Positions 34,181 to 43,189 of a stretch of 64,000 nucleotides of DNA are shown one piece after another. The position numbers and the translations under genes were made by a program. The notes under the pieces are model-generated. The model was not told the origin of the DNA, ran no database searches, and was given only the letters and a program-made list of their open reading frames with translations. Positions within the stretch are counted from its first letter, which is position 1, and every line of letters begins with the position of its first letter. The stretch lies in NCBI GenBank assembly GCA_003488005.1, contig DNND01000053.1, positions 43,570-107,569 on the forward strand. Direction: 5' to 3'. Source of the stretch: Blastocatellia bacterium. Lineage in GTDB: Bacteria; Acidobacteriota; Blastocatellia; Pyrinomonadales; Pyrinomonadaceae.

Positions 34181-35740
34181 TTAGCGATATCGAATAATGC
34201 TGCGCCGGCGACGCTTGACCGGGCTGCGCGCCGAAAGCAAATCCTTGTGCCGGCCATTAAGAATAAAAGCCAGGCCTTGATGCGTAACGCCCAACATTCG
34301 CGCAGCCCGCGTCACGCTACCATCGGACGCCGCCAGCGCGCGGCTGATCAAGTCTGCCTCATACCGCAGCACGTGTTCTTCAAGTGAAACATCGGTGGAA
34401 AAACCTGGCGAGCCTGAAACTACGGTCGCTGCTTGCAGCGGAAGCGCCATGTCTTCTCGCAAACCAGGATCGTCATTGTTTTGTTGAGAGACAGAAGTAA
34501 CGCGCGTCACTAGAAAATGCCGGGCAGACTTGCCAAGACGATTTTGTATTTCGGGGTGCTGCGAGCTGCCTAACTCCGACTCCGCCATCCGGTAGTATGC
34601 AAGCAAGTCCGCAAAGGGAAGTTGGGCCGCTAACTCTTCAACCATTGCCAATGATGCGATTCCCGAGCTTTCTGCATCACCGGCGTCGTGGGCCACGCGG
34701 ATGGCCCTCTCCAGCGAAGCGCGCGCTTTCGAGAAGTTACCCAAACGCGCCAGCGCTGTACCGTGCGTGGTCAATACTTCCGCAAGCAGCGAGGGCTCGT
34801 CGCCTTCGTTAAATGCCTGAACGGCGCCGCGCGCGACTGCCTCGGCAGTTGTGAAACTGCCCCGAGCAATCAGTGCCCGCGCGCGCGTATCGTCGACCTG
34901 CGCCACCATGCCCTTGTCCTTCACGGCGCCGAAAAGAGCGCGCGCCCGATCAAGATGCTCCGTCGCGTCCGCGAAGCGGCCCAGGCGAACAAAAAGATAG
35001 CCGACGTTATTTTCGATTAAGCCCTGAGAGCGCTTGTTGCCTGCTTTCTCGGCGTGAAAACTTGCGGCTGAATATTCAACCAGTGCCTGGTCCACATAAT
35101 CCTCACGATTATTTGCGAGACCAATATTCTTCAATATGGTTGCGTGTTCGCTGTGGAACTTAGCCTTCAAACTATCGTTGCTGCTATACACAAAGAGCGC
35201 GGTTGCTTCGCGATGAGTACGCAACGCGTCTTCATAACGATTTGAAGTCCTGTCCACGACGGCCTTGTTCAGCAACGCACGCAGGTGCTGCTCGCTTTGA
35301 GGATTACCGAGCTTGCGGATTGCATCGTCCAAAGTGACGCGCGCTTCATCGAACGCACCTTCGCGCCAATAACAGATTGCGAGGTCCACCCGAGCTTCGG
35401 CCGCACGCTCCGGCAGTTCAGATTCTTCGAAAAGCCGGGCGGACTCGGAAATCAAGTCCTTGGCAAACTCCTGGGCGCCCGGAAGCTGCCTGGCGCTGCC
35501 CAACCATCCGGAGAGAGTGCCCGCGCGCAGAAACACCTCTGCTCGATCCAATTCGCTGCCACCAGCTACCTCGGGACGCTCACCAATCCGCTGCCAAAGC
35601 GGACTCATGACGGCGCGTGCAGCCTCATATTCGCCGGCCTCTTCCAGCTCTTTGGCGCGCCCGCAAACTACGGCCACTTGAGAGGTTGCAGCGATCCTGG
35701 TGCCTGTGGTTTTGGTTGAAATCATAGAGTCTATTTTCAT
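34181..35740 (-). CDS. TPR protein with C-terminal Fis-type HTH
   Basis: A 519-residue soluble protein. Residues about 30-400 form a TPR-like helical array (AEVFLRAGTLSGWLG; YEDALRTHREATALF; ADATEHLDRARALFG; FSKARASLERAIRVA). A Fis/NtrC-type helix-turn-helix follows at about 459-500 (YEADLISRALAASDGSVTRAARMLGVTHQGLAFIL), and the tail is Arg-rich (KRRRRS). There is no receiver or AAA+ domain. Such proteins couple a peptide- or protein-sensing TPR to DNA binding. It is transcribed divergently from a small secreted-peptide gene, with a 160-bp shared promoter region, so that gene is a likely target. The ATG at 35740 has GAGG upstream. Confidence 0.8.
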   Translation of the reverse strand: MKIDSMISTKTTGTRIAATSQVAVVCGRAKELEEAGEYEAARAVMSPLWQRIGERPEVAGGSELDRAEVFLRAGTLSGWLGSARQLPGAQEFAKDLISESARLFEESELPERAAEARVDLAICYWREGAFDEARVTLDDAIRKLGNPQSEQHLRALLNKAVVDRTSNRYEDALRTHREATALFVYSSNDSLKAKFHSEHATILKNIGLANNREDYVDQALVEYSAASFHAEKAGNKRSQGLIENNVGYLFVRLGRFADATEHLDRARALFGAVKDKGMVAQVDDTRARALIARGSFTTAEAVARGAVQAFNEGDEPSLLAEVLTTHGTALARLGNFSKARASLERAIRVAHDAGDAESSGIASLAMVEELAAQLPFADLLAYYRMAESELGSSQHPEIQNRLGKSARHFLVTRVTSVSQQNNDDPGLREDMALPLQAATVVSGSPGFSTDVSLEEHVLRYEADLISRALAASDGSVTRAARMLGVTHQGLAFILNGRHKDLLSARSPVKRRRRSIIRYR

Positions 35741-35902
35741 GTGAGGAAACCTCTTCGTTTGAGATGCAAGAATCCTTGCAAGAAAGTTGTCAGGTCGATA
35801 TGATGCGCGGCGTTTAGCGGTTCCGCAGTTGGGCTCCCACCTTCGCGATCAACTGCCTTTGTCGACCTTTTAACCCGAAAAAACCGAATTGGAGAGAAAA
35901 CT

Positions 35903-36127
35903 ATGAAAACGATGAAAGCGTTCTGCACGGCAATTGTTCTGAGTCTAACCATCAGCATTTCAGCATTTGCGGGCGACATCGCCGCTCCGGGTGCGCCGCG
36001 TACCGGTGATAGCCCTGTCACAATTTCAACTGATCCTTCTGCCCTACCCGCCGACACTACAAAGATCGGAGATTTGGACACCAGCATACTTCGGAACGTC
36101 TTATTGACGCTCTTGTTGATGTACTGA
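35903..36127 (+). CDS. Small secreted peptide with hydrophobic C-terminus
   Basis: A 74-residue precursor. A textbook signal peptide (residues 1-23, ending ISAFAG) leads to about 37 residues of a Pro/Asp/Thr-rich acidic segment (APGAPRTGDSPVTIS; DPSALPADTTKIGD) and a hydrophobic tail (ILRNVLLTLLLMY). It has a strong Shine-Dalgarno (GGAGAGAAAACT before ATG). I do not recognise it as a named family. The divergent TPR-Fis gene suggests it is either the regulated product or the signal sensed. A role as a membrane-associated peptide or pheromone precursor is speculation. Confidence 0.68.
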   Translation: MKTMKAFCTAIVLSLTISISAFAGDIAAPGAPRTGDSPVTISTDPSALPADTTKIGDLDTSILRNVLLTLLLMY

Positions 36128-36187
36128 AGCCTGAACAAAGAGCGGCATTTTCAAACTGGTTAGAGTCTTGTCTTAGTCCCATCAAGA

Positions 36188-36216
36188 CTTGCCGGGTATC
36201 TTGCATGCCCGGCAAG
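36188..36216 (+). terminator. Hairpin downstream of the small peptide gene
   Basis: CTTGCCGGG (36188-36196) pairs perfectly with CCCGGCAAG (36208-36216) with an 11-nt loop. There is no T-run, so termination would be weak or Rho-assisted. It may instead stabilise the 3' end of the peptide mRNA. Confidence 0.45.
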
Positions 36217-36327
36217 CGAACTGTGACCAGGCGAATGCTACCTTCATAGCCGACGGGAAAGCAAGAGTTAGTTGAGCGAACTTGGGGCAGCAGGACCTGA
36301 TTGACGCGCGCTCGGTAGGATTTGAAA

Positions 36328-38013
36328 TCAGTTCGTATTGGCGGCGACGAGTTTGCGGACCGTTTCCAGTGTATCTATCTCCGACGGCTTCTTGTCCGGA
36401 CGTAGGCGCAGAATTCGCGGGAAACGGAGCGCATACCCGCTTTTGTGCCTTTTCGACGCCTGCACCCGATCGAAAGTAACTTCAATCACAACCGCAGGCT
36501 CTACGAGGCGGACGCGACCGTGTCCGAACTGCTGCAGTGTGTGCTCGGTAAACCACGCAGTCATTTCTGTTAACTCCGCATCAGTCAGTCCCGAATACGC
36601 CTTACCGATGTTGAGTAATTCACCATCATCTTCCGAGCGCTGCACGGCAAACGTATAGTCCGACAGCAAATGCTTTCTTTTGCCGTGGCCGACTTCTACG
36701 GCCGTGACCACAACGTCGAGGGTGGCAATTGCGCGTTTCAGCTTCAGCCAATCGCGCCCGCGCCGGCCGGGTTTATAAAGGGATGCCGGACTCTTAATCA
36801 TCAAACCTTCGTTGCCGCGCGCTCGCGCCTGATCAAACTCCTCATCGAGCGCGGCCACTTCACTAAACAATTTTGCCGTAGAAACCCGGATCACTGCATT
36901 TTGCGGGATAATATCCTCCATAATTCGCCGGCGTTCATTGAGCGGTTCGTCCGTTAAGACCCGGCCGCCGGCGTATAACAGATCGTAGGCAACCAGTATC
37001 ACAGGCACTTCTTTAAGAAGTTTTTCGCCAATGGTTTTTCGTCCCAGCCTTTTTTGCAGTTCGCTAAAGGCAAGGATTTGCTCGCCCGTCGCCGGCACGA
37101 TCTCGCCATCGATGACGGCGTCGGTTTTGACCTCCCGCAGCGGGGCTGCCAACTCCGGAAAACGATGCGTGATCTCATCCATTGTTCGAGAGTAAATCGC
37201 CACACGTCCATCGCGGGTGTGCACTTGCGCGCGAATACCGTCAAATTTATCTTCGACAAAAAACTCGCTCGGCATGGTGCGCGCTATGTCTGTAAGGTCA
37301 GCCGCCGGCGTAGCCAGCATGAACTTGATGGGGTGAAACAAGCGCATGCTAACGTCCGTCAATTCGTTTGCACGCGAGCGGACCGCTGTCTCGCCAATGT
37401 CGCCCAGAAGCATGTTGACTTGCGAAACGCGTACGAGTGGTTGTGCAAAAGCGCGCGCGATGGCGTCCTCTACCAAACTTTCCCTCAGTCCGAGGCGTAA
37501 GTCACCGGCCAGTAATTTGATTAGATACTTTGCTTCCAGCGGCCCAGCGCGCCGCAAGATAGCAACCAATTGAGCAGTCTTGTTTTTAGTTCCTCTCGTC
37601 TCACTCAATCTGCTGATAACGGATTCAATTTCCGCGAGAGTTAACTCCTCTTTCTCATCTGAATGTCTCGCCGCTCTCACCGCCTCGTAAGCTGCTTCGC
37701 CGGCGTCGCCGAGACGCACATAAATCGGCTGCAGCTCCTCAAGACTAAAGCCTGTTGCTTCGCTGAGCGCCAGGCTGATGATGCTGCCGCCAACATTGGT
37801 AGTGCGAGCGTCGTTAAGTGGGAATTGATGCCCGGCAAAGTAGCGCGCCGCGCGCGATAGGTCGGCGTCGTCAAGTTGTTTCAGATAACTTCCGACGAGA
37901 GCAACCTTCGCGAGCTTCCTGGTAGTTGCAGCAACCTGTTCAGCAACTTCAGCCAGACTGTGGAGTGAAGCGCGTGGCTCAGTTCTTTCCGCAACAGGTT
38001 GTTCGTTGTTCAT
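36328..38013 (-). CDS. ATP-dependent DNA ligase
   Basis: A 561-residue ligase of the archaeal/eukaryotic type. An N-terminal helical DNA-binding domain (residues about 15-210, with AGDLRLGLRESLVEDA) precedes the nucleotidyltransferase domain. The adenylated Lys is K256 in motif I (EDKFDGIR), followed by DGEIVP, EGLMIKSP (motif IV) and LKLKRA (motif V). The C-terminal OB domain ends the protein. Bacteria normally use NAD-dependent LigA for replication, so this is an additional repair ligase. No Ku or polymerase/primase domains are fused or adjacent, so it is not the LigD-type NHEJ enzyme. Confidence 0.93.
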   Translation of the reverse strand: MNNEQPVAERTEPRASLHSLAEVAEQVAATTRKLAKVALVGSYLKQLDDADLSRAARYFAGHQFPLNDARTTNVGGSIISLALSEATGFSLEELQPIYVRLGDAGEAAYEAVRAARHSDEKEELTLAEIESVISRLSETRGTKNKTAQLVAILRRAGPLEAKYLIKLLAGDLRLGLRESLVEDAIARAFAQPLVRVSQVNMLLGDIGETAVRSRANELTDVSMRLFHPIKFMLATPAADLTDIARTMPSEFFVEDKFDGIRAQVHTRDGRVAIYSRTMDEITHRFPELAAPLREVKTDAVIDGEIVPATGEQILAFSELQKRLGRKTIGEKLLKEVPVILVAYDLLYAGGRVLTDEPLNERRRIMEDIIPQNAVIRVSTAKLFSEVAALDEEFDQARARGNEGLMIKSPASLYKPGRRGRDWLKLKRAIATLDVVVTAVEVGHGKRKHLLSDYTFAVQRSEDDGELLNIGKAYSGLTDAELTEMTAWFTEHTLQQFGHGRVRLVEPAVVIEVTFDRVQASKRHKSGYALRFPRILRLRPDKKPSEIDTLETVRKLVAANTN

Positions 38014-38244
38014 GTCAGCAGATATTGACTTAAAGTGTTTTACAACTTCGCCGGAAAACTTGAGATGACTTAGTTGGTAAAGGTTGCGCGAGCGTGCAAG
38101 AAAGTGTCAAGCGGGCAGTTTCTCGAACGACAGGTGCCGGCCAAACGACAACCGGGGCCGCATGTTTCTGCTTTGTAAGCCTGCGGGTTACAATCGTCCT
38201 GTATAGTGCGGCGTTAGAGAAGTAGACGAAAGGAATTCCGAAAA

Positions 38245-38664
38245 GTGGTTTTGCTGATTCTCGAGTCGCTGGGCAGCACGGAACTGTTGTTCATTTTGGC
38301 GATGGCCCTGGTTTTCTTTGGCCCGCGCAAACTTCCGCAATTAAGCCGTTCGCTTGGGAAAAGCATGGCGGATTTTCGCCGAGCTTCCGAAGACTTCAAG
38401 AAAACCTGGGACCGCGAGGTAAATGAGGAAGTGCAGGCCATGGCTGCAATGGATCAACCGGCCATTGGCTTTCAACAGAATTCGATCATGGCGCCCGCGT
38501 CGCCGACCCAGCCTTTGCAGGCGCCAACGATTGAGGCCGTTTCGCCGGACCGAGTAATTGCTCGCCAAACGATCCAGAACAACGATTCCAACTCATCCGC
38601 CTTCGATCATGCTGAGCCCACTGCCAATCAGTCAGAACCCTCGCACAAGCGCGACTGGTTATAG
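38245..38664 (+). CDS. Twin-arginine translocase TatA/TatB-type subunit (probably TatB)
   Basis: A 139-residue protein with the Tat hairpin: one N-terminal helix (LESLGSTELLFILAMALVFF), the FGPRKLP hinge and an amphipathic helix (SLGKSMADFRRASEDFKKTWDREVNEE). The Glu before the helix (STELLF) and the 139-residue length favour TatB-like recognition over the short TatA, but the families intergrade. The tail from about residue 70 is Gln/Pro/Ser-rich and disordered. The GTG start at 38245 has AAAGGAA upstream. tatC follows after 28 bp. The pair would export the Tat-signal dioxygenase seen at 18.2 kb. Confidence 0.87.
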   Translation: MVLLILESLGSTELLFILAMALVFFGPRKLPQLSRSLGKSMADFRRASEDFKKTWDREVNEEVQAMAAMDQPAIGFQQNSIMAPASPTQPLQAPTIEAVSPDRVIARQTIQNNDSNSSAFDHAEPTANQSEPSHKRDWL

Positions 38665-38692
38665 AGTTGTCACGCCTCGATAGCGATCATTA

Positions 38693-39760
38693 ATGTCAAC
38701 ATTTCTCAAAGCGCTCGCTTCGGGCCGGTCAAAGGAAGACGAACTCGGCGGGCAGATGTCCTTCCTCGAGCATCTCGACGAGCTGCGCAGCCGTCTGATG
38801 CGTTCGCTCATATTCGTTTTTCTGGCGACGACGCTCTGCTGGTTTTTTTCGGATCGCATCTACGCATTTCTTGCGAAACCGGTTGAACGAGCCCTGGCCG
38901 AAGCGCAAAGACAACAAGTGCCAATCACGGGCTTAACGGGGAACGAGAGAATACTGCCGCTTACTTCGATTCAGGCAAACGATGTTGGTCGTTACATCTT
39001 TCCCGCGGAGACGAAGATGGGCGCAAGTGTAATTCCCCCGGGCGCTTCAGTGATGGCGCGAGCGCTAAAAGATTCGCAGGGACAACTGAGTCTGTTTACC
39101 GACGAACCTCTGTACGCTGGCAACACGATTATTCCCAAGGGCCTGCGTCTGCCGGTGGATTTCAAGGCGCTGCCGGAAGCAAATTCAGGCGTCAGCGACA
39201 AGCTAATTGTCACCAGCGCGATGGAGCCCTTTTCGCTGTACGTCAAGGTGTCGTTGTATGCGGCCCTCTGTTTGTCCGTACCATTTTTGCTTTGGCAAAT
39301 CTGGGCGTTTGTTTCGCCGGGACTTTATCCGCACGAACGCGGGTACGTCACACCTTTCATAGCGCTGTCGTCGATCTCTTTTGTGCTGGGAGCAGCGTTT
39401 GCTTACAAGATAATTTTCCCGCCCGCCGCCAAATATTTGCTTGGGCTGGGGTCGGATTTCAGGTTGCTGCTGAAAGCCGACGATTACTTTGACTTCATAA
39501 TCATTGTGATGTTGGGTATGGGAGTCGTATTTCAAATGCCCGCGATTACCTATGTGCTCGCGCGAATCGGCCTGGTGACCGCCAAATTCATGCTGCGGAT
39601 TTGGAAAACAGCACTAATCGTCATTCTGATCGCGGCGGCCGTGCTTTCGCCGACCAACGATATTCCCAACATGCTTTTATTCGCCGCGCCAATGCTCGTG
39701 TTGTACGTCGTTTCGATATTTGTTGCCTGGATCTTCAGCCGGCCCCGCCGAGTCAGCTAG
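38693..39760 (+). CDS. tatC: Sec-independent translocase TatC with enlarged first loop
   Basis: TatC is the multispanning receptor for twin-arginine signals. HLDELRSRL, about residue 27, is the conserved N-terminal motif, MEPFSLYVKVS and FVSPGLYPHERGY are family signatures, and the six-helix core is present to the end. The 355-residue length exceeds the usual ~250 because about 90 extra residues (roughly 76-168) sit in the first periplasmic loop between helix 1 and the TSAMEPF motif. This insertion repeats VIPPGASVMAR and TIIPKGLRLPV, resembling a small beta-clip domain. It may contact the exported substrate or the cell wall. Confidence 0.94.
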   Translation: MSTFLKALASGRSKEDELGGQMSFLEHLDELRSRLMRSLIFVFLATTLCWFFSDRIYAFLAKPVERALAEAQRQQVPITGLTGNERILPLTSIQANDVGRYIFPAETKMGASVIPPGASVMARALKDSQGQLSLFTDEPLYAGNTIIPKGLRLPVDFKALPEANSGVSDKLIVTSAMEPFSLYVKVSLYAALCLSVPFLLWQIWAFVSPGLYPHERGYVTPFIALSSISFVLGAAFAYKIIFPPAAKYLLGLGSDFRLLLKADDYFDFIIIVMLGMGVVFQMPAITYVLARIGLVTAKFMLRIWKTALIVILIAAAVLSPTNDIPNMLLFAAPMLVLYVVSIFVAWIFSRPRRVS

Positions 39761-39924
39761 ATGACCTCGAAACGTCCCCAATATTTGCAGAAAAAGGGCA
39801 ACTAAGTGAGCTGTTTTGGGCATCTTGACTGTGTTCTTAGCGAGACTTTAGAATCCTTGGCTCTCGCTCGACCCCGAATCGTCGCGCAACCATTTGAGTT
39901 CCAGAAATTAACAGGAGTCTAGTT

Positions 39925-41547
39925 ATGTCTTTTCCGAAAGCCAGTGTTCGCCTGGTTCTTTTTCCCCTCTTATTGGCCGGCGGCAGCATTTTTGGTTTTG
40001 CGCAGGATCCTCGTCAAACTCAGGATCCGATGGAAAAGCCGCGCAACGTGAAGACGGAATTAAAGAAGGCCTACAAGGATTGGCTGGAAAAGGACGTCAC
40101 TTACGTCATCACCGACGAAGAGCGCAAAGCTTTCAAAAAACTCGCAACCGACGACGAGCGCGAGAAGTTTATCGAGGAATTCTGGCGCCGGCGCGATCCG
40201 GATCCCGATACCGACGAAAACGAATTCAAGGAAGAGTATTACGAGCGCATCGCGTACGCGAACGAACACTTCGCATCGGGAATTCCTGGGTGGAAAAGCG
40301 ATCGCGGCCGCATCTGGATCATGTACGGCAAGCCCGACGAGCGCGAGACGCATCCCTCGGGTGGCGCCTACGACCGGCCTTCCACCGAGGGCGGCGGCAT
40401 GACGACAACCTATCCGTTTGAAACCTGGTTTTATCGCTATCTTCCGGGGGTTGGTTCGGGAGTTGAAATTGAATTTGTTGATCCGACCGGTAGCGGCGAA
40501 TATCGCATCGCGCGCAACCCGAACGAGAAGGACGCGATGCTAAACATTCCCGGCGCTGGCCTGACACTTTCGGAAGAGCTGGGGCTATCCAGCAAGTCCG
40601 ATCGTATCAGCGGAATGAGCATGTACGGCTTGAAAAATTATCAGCGAGAACAGGACAGCCCATTTTCTCGTTTGCAGTTGCTAACGGATTTACAACGCGC
40701 GCCGCAGATCAAGTTTAACGATCTGGCGAGTGCCGTTAACACCGGCGTCATCGAAGAGAACCCGCTCAACTTTGATATTCGTGTAGATTTCTTCCGTCAA
40801 TCGGATGAACGCGTAATCACGGCGTTTACTATTCAAACTGAAAATCGCGACCTGTCCTTCACCGACAGCGGTGGTTTGCAACAGGCGCGCATTAATATTT
40901 TTGGCAGGATTACATCCGTTGCCGGACGCCGCGCCGGAGTTTTCGAAGATCCGGTAATTACCACGGCTACCACGCAGGAACTGACCGAAGCCAGGGAACG
41001 CAAGTCTGCATATCAGAAGGCCGTTGCCTTGGTGCCGGGAGTGTACAAGGTTGATGTCATCGTGCGCGACGTCACGTCGGGAGCCACTGGCGTTCGCCAC
41101 GTGGGCTTCGAGGTGCCGAAGTATGATGTACAGAAACTTTCGACCTCGACCCTGGTGCTCGCTTCGAAACTTGAAAGTCTTGGAGATCAGCCGGCGGTCG
41201 GGCAGTTTGTGATCGGTCAGACAAAAGTAATTCCGAATGTTTCGGGAATCTACCATCGCGGGCAGCCGCTGGGTGTGTACCTGCAGATCTATAACGCCGG
41301 CATTGATCAAACGACATTGCGCCCCGCCGTCGACGTCGAGTATGTGCTGATGAAGGGTGGCAAAGAGGTCGGCAAGCAGCCAGAGAATTGGCAGGGCATG
41401 AGTGATTCCGGCCAAAGGCTGACGCTGGCGCGGTTGATCGATTCCCAACTGCTGGCGCCTGGCGACTATGAATTGACTATTCGCATTCGCGACCGGGTTT
41501 CCGGCCAGTCGCTGAGACCGGCTGCGAAGTTCACGATTGTGCAGTAA
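39925..41547 (+). CDS. Exported GWxTD-domain protein
   Basis: A 540-residue protein with a signal peptide (residues about 1-27, ending FGFAQ). The N-terminal GWxTD domain follows: DVTYVITDEERKAFKKL, FIEEFWRRRDPDPDTDENEF and GIPGWKSDRGRIWIMYGKPDE (GWKSD is the local form of the name motif). The rest is beta-rich, about 300 residues, with immunoglobulin-like strands toward the end (DYELTIRIRDRVSGQ). GWxTD proteins are found mostly in Acidobacteria and Bacteroidetes-like phyla and have no established biochemical role. AACAGGAG lies upstream of the ATG. Confidence 0.87.
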   Translation: MSFPKASVRLVLFPLLLAGGSIFGFAQDPRQTQDPMEKPRNVKTELKKAYKDWLEKDVTYVITDEERKAFKKLATDDEREKFIEEFWRRRDPDPDTDENEFKEEYYERIAYANEHFASGIPGWKSDRGRIWIMYGKPDERETHPSGGAYDRPSTEGGGMTTTYPFETWFYRYLPGVGSGVEIEFVDPTGSGEYRIARNPNEKDAMLNIPGAGLTLSEELGLSSKSDRISGMSMYGLKNYQREQDSPFSRLQLLTDLQRAPQIKFNDLASAVNTGVIEENPLNFDIRVDFFRQSDERVITAFTIQTENRDLSFTDSGGLQQARINIFGRITSVAGRRAGVFEDPVITTATTQELTEARERKSAYQKAVALVPGVYKVDVIVRDVTSGATGVRHVGFEVPKYDVQKLSTSTLVLASKLESLGDQPAVGQFVIGQTKVIPNVSGIYHRGQPLGVYLQIYNAGIDQTTLRPAVDVEYVLMKGGKEVGKQPENWQGMSDSGQRLTLARLIDSQLLAPGDYELTIRIRDRVSGQSLRPAAKFTIVQ

Positions 41548-41570
41548 TTAGGATTTTACGGCGACGATGA

Positions 41571-41612
41571 ATGGTGATGGTTGGTTGCCCACAAAGCAAC
41601 CACCGTCACCAT
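41571..41612. repeat. Hairpin after GWxTD gene
   Basis: ATGGTGATGGTTGGTTGC (41571-41588) pairs with GCAACCACCGTCACCAT (41596-41612) with one bulge and a 7-nt loop. It separates convergent genes. The following TTTGTCATTT gives only a weak terminator signature. Confidence 0.6.
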
Positions 41613-41615
41613 TTG

Positions 41616-41900
41616 TCATTTGCGCTGATAACTTTCCCTGACGGTTCCCAGTTTCGTGTTCCCCTGGACCGAGTTTCTCCGCGCGTCGATTACGTCAACT
41701 TCGAAGCCGGGAAATGAAGGACGAAATCGTAATGCCTTCCAGGTTTCGACAGTGATGTCGTTTTCGGCGGCGCGGTGATATGGGTATTGCGGCAGTCCCT
41801 CGCGGTCGCCGCGCACATCGGCGCCAGTCAGGTGAAGAATGCGCACACGAAAACCTTCAATGCGTCTAATCTTCCGCTCAACGTTGGCAATCGAGGACAT
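41616..41900 (-). CDS. Small hypothetical protein
   Basis: A 94-residue protein (MSSIANVERKIRRIEGFRVRI at the start; FEVDVIDARRNSVQG near the end) with balanced, soluble composition and no signal or membrane segment. The pattern suggests a compact alpha/beta domain, but I recognise no family. The start at 41900 was chosen because the frame further upstream runs into an inverted repeat. It is divergent from rlmN and convergent with the GWxTD gene. Support rests on coding-like composition only. Confidence 0.5.
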   Translation of the reverse strand: MSSIANVERKIRRIEGFRVRILHLTGADVRGDREGLPQYPYHRAAENDITVETWKALRFRPSFPGFEVDVIDARRNSVQGNTKLGTVRESYQRK

Positions 41901-41921
41901 TTTCTCAGTGGTTAGTAGCAT

Positions 41922-41985
41922 AAACTTTAGTCTGTGTTCCGCCACGCAGCCACAGACTGAAGTCTATGGCACAACAGACTAAAGG
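41922..41985. repeat. Inverted repeat with CTTTAGTCTGTG core
   Basis: AACTTTAGTCTGTG near 41923 is matched in inverse by CACAGACTGAAGT (from 41951) and again by CAGACTAAAGG (to 41985), so two alternative hairpins can form. It lies in the divergent hypothetical/rlmN gap. Confidence 0.65.
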
Positions 41986-42088
41986 TACGTCTGATTATAG
42001 CTTGAACTGTGGCCCAACGCTTCTGTTTGCGGTGAATAAATGCCGCGATTCGGGGTCGCGTCTGCGGATGGTAGAATACAAAGCATCG

Positions 42089-43174
42089 ATGGAACCACCT
42101 GTAAACTTATTGACGTTCACGCAGGCTGAACTTGTCGAGTTTTTTGCGCGCAACGGGGAACCGGCATATCGCGCGCGGCAGGTCTTTGCGGGACTGCAGC
42201 AACGGCGGCTGCAAAGCTTTGCGGCGATGACTGACTTGCCAAAGGCTTTGCGAGCGCATCTGGATTCAATTGCAACCGCTTCGACTCTCAGCGTTGAATC
42301 GCGCTACGTTTCAGAAGACGGAACGCGGCGGTTCCTGATGAAGACGCATGACAACCAGCCGGTTGAAACAGTTTTCATTCCCGAAGAGAATCGCGACACG
42401 ATCTGCTTCTCATCGCAATCGGGTTGTCCGCTGCAGTGTACGTTTTGCCTGACAGCTCAGCTCGGTCTGTTGCGCTCATTAACCGCAGGCGAGATCGTCG
42501 AACAAATAATCATCGCGCTCAATGATGCTTACGGCGTTGGAGTGAAACCGCCGCGTGGCATAAATCTGGTGGGCATGGGAGCCGGCGAGCCGTTCCTGAA
42601 TTTCGAAGAGCTGATGAAAGCGCTCGGCATCATGGCCGATCCAAAGGGACTGTTCATCGTTCCCAATCGCGTAACGATTTCTACTGCCGGCGTGGTGCCG
42701 CGCATTCGCGAACTGGCAACGATCGCTGGCCGGCCGCATCTCGCGATCTCTTTGGCTGCGGCTACAGACGAGTTGCGCGATGAGTTGATGCCTATCAACA
42801 AGAAATGGCCGCTCGAAGATTTGCTCGATGCCTGCAAGGAGTTTGAAAAGAGTTTGAAGCCAGGCGAACGAGTGACGTTTGAATATGTGATGCTGGCTGG
42901 CGTTAATGATTCCGACGAGCAGGCGAGGCAACTGGCGAACCTGCTGAATCGCCATGGCCTGCGCGCGAAAGTGAATTTGATTCCGCACAATCCGGCTGAG
43001 CCGCTGCCATATCTGCCGTCACCATCGGAACGAGTAGAAATGTTCAAAGCGATTCTTGAGTCCAAGGGAATTCACACTTACGTGAGGCGACCGCGCGGCA
43101 GAGATATTTTTGCTGCCTGCGGCCAGTTGGCGGCGCGAAGAGAAAGTAATCTTGCTGGTGTCGCGACGAACTAG
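42089..43174 (+). CDS. rlmN: Dual-specificity RNA methyltransferase RlmN
   Basis: RlmN is a radical SAM enzyme that methylates C2 of A2503 in 23S rRNA and A37 of some tRNAs. The 361-residue form from the ATG at 42089 begins MEPPVNLLTF like typical homologues. The cluster motif CPLQCTFC (CxxxCxxC) is complete, GMGAGEPFLNFE follows, and FAACGQL holds the C-terminal Cys that carries the methyl. An upstream in-frame ATG at 41966 would add 41 residues overlapping repeat DNA, so it was not used. Confidence 0.94.
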   Translation: MEPPVNLLTFTQAELVEFFARNGEPAYRARQVFAGLQQRRLQSFAAMTDLPKALRAHLDSIATASTLSVESRYVSEDGTRRFLMKTHDNQPVETVFIPEENRDTICFSSQSGCPLQCTFCLTAQLGLLRSLTAGEIVEQIIIALNDAYGVGVKPPRGINLVGMGAGEPFLNFEELMKALGIMADPKGLFIVPNRVTISTAGVVPRIRELATIAGRPHLAISLAAATDELRDELMPINKKWPLEDLLDACKEFEKSLKPGERVTFEYVMLAGVNDSDEQARQLANLLNRHGLRAKVNLIPHNPAEPLPYLPSPSERVEMFKAILESKGIHTYVRRPRGRDIFAACGQLAARRESNLAGVATN

Positions 43175-43189
43175 GAGCTAAGTAAACAA

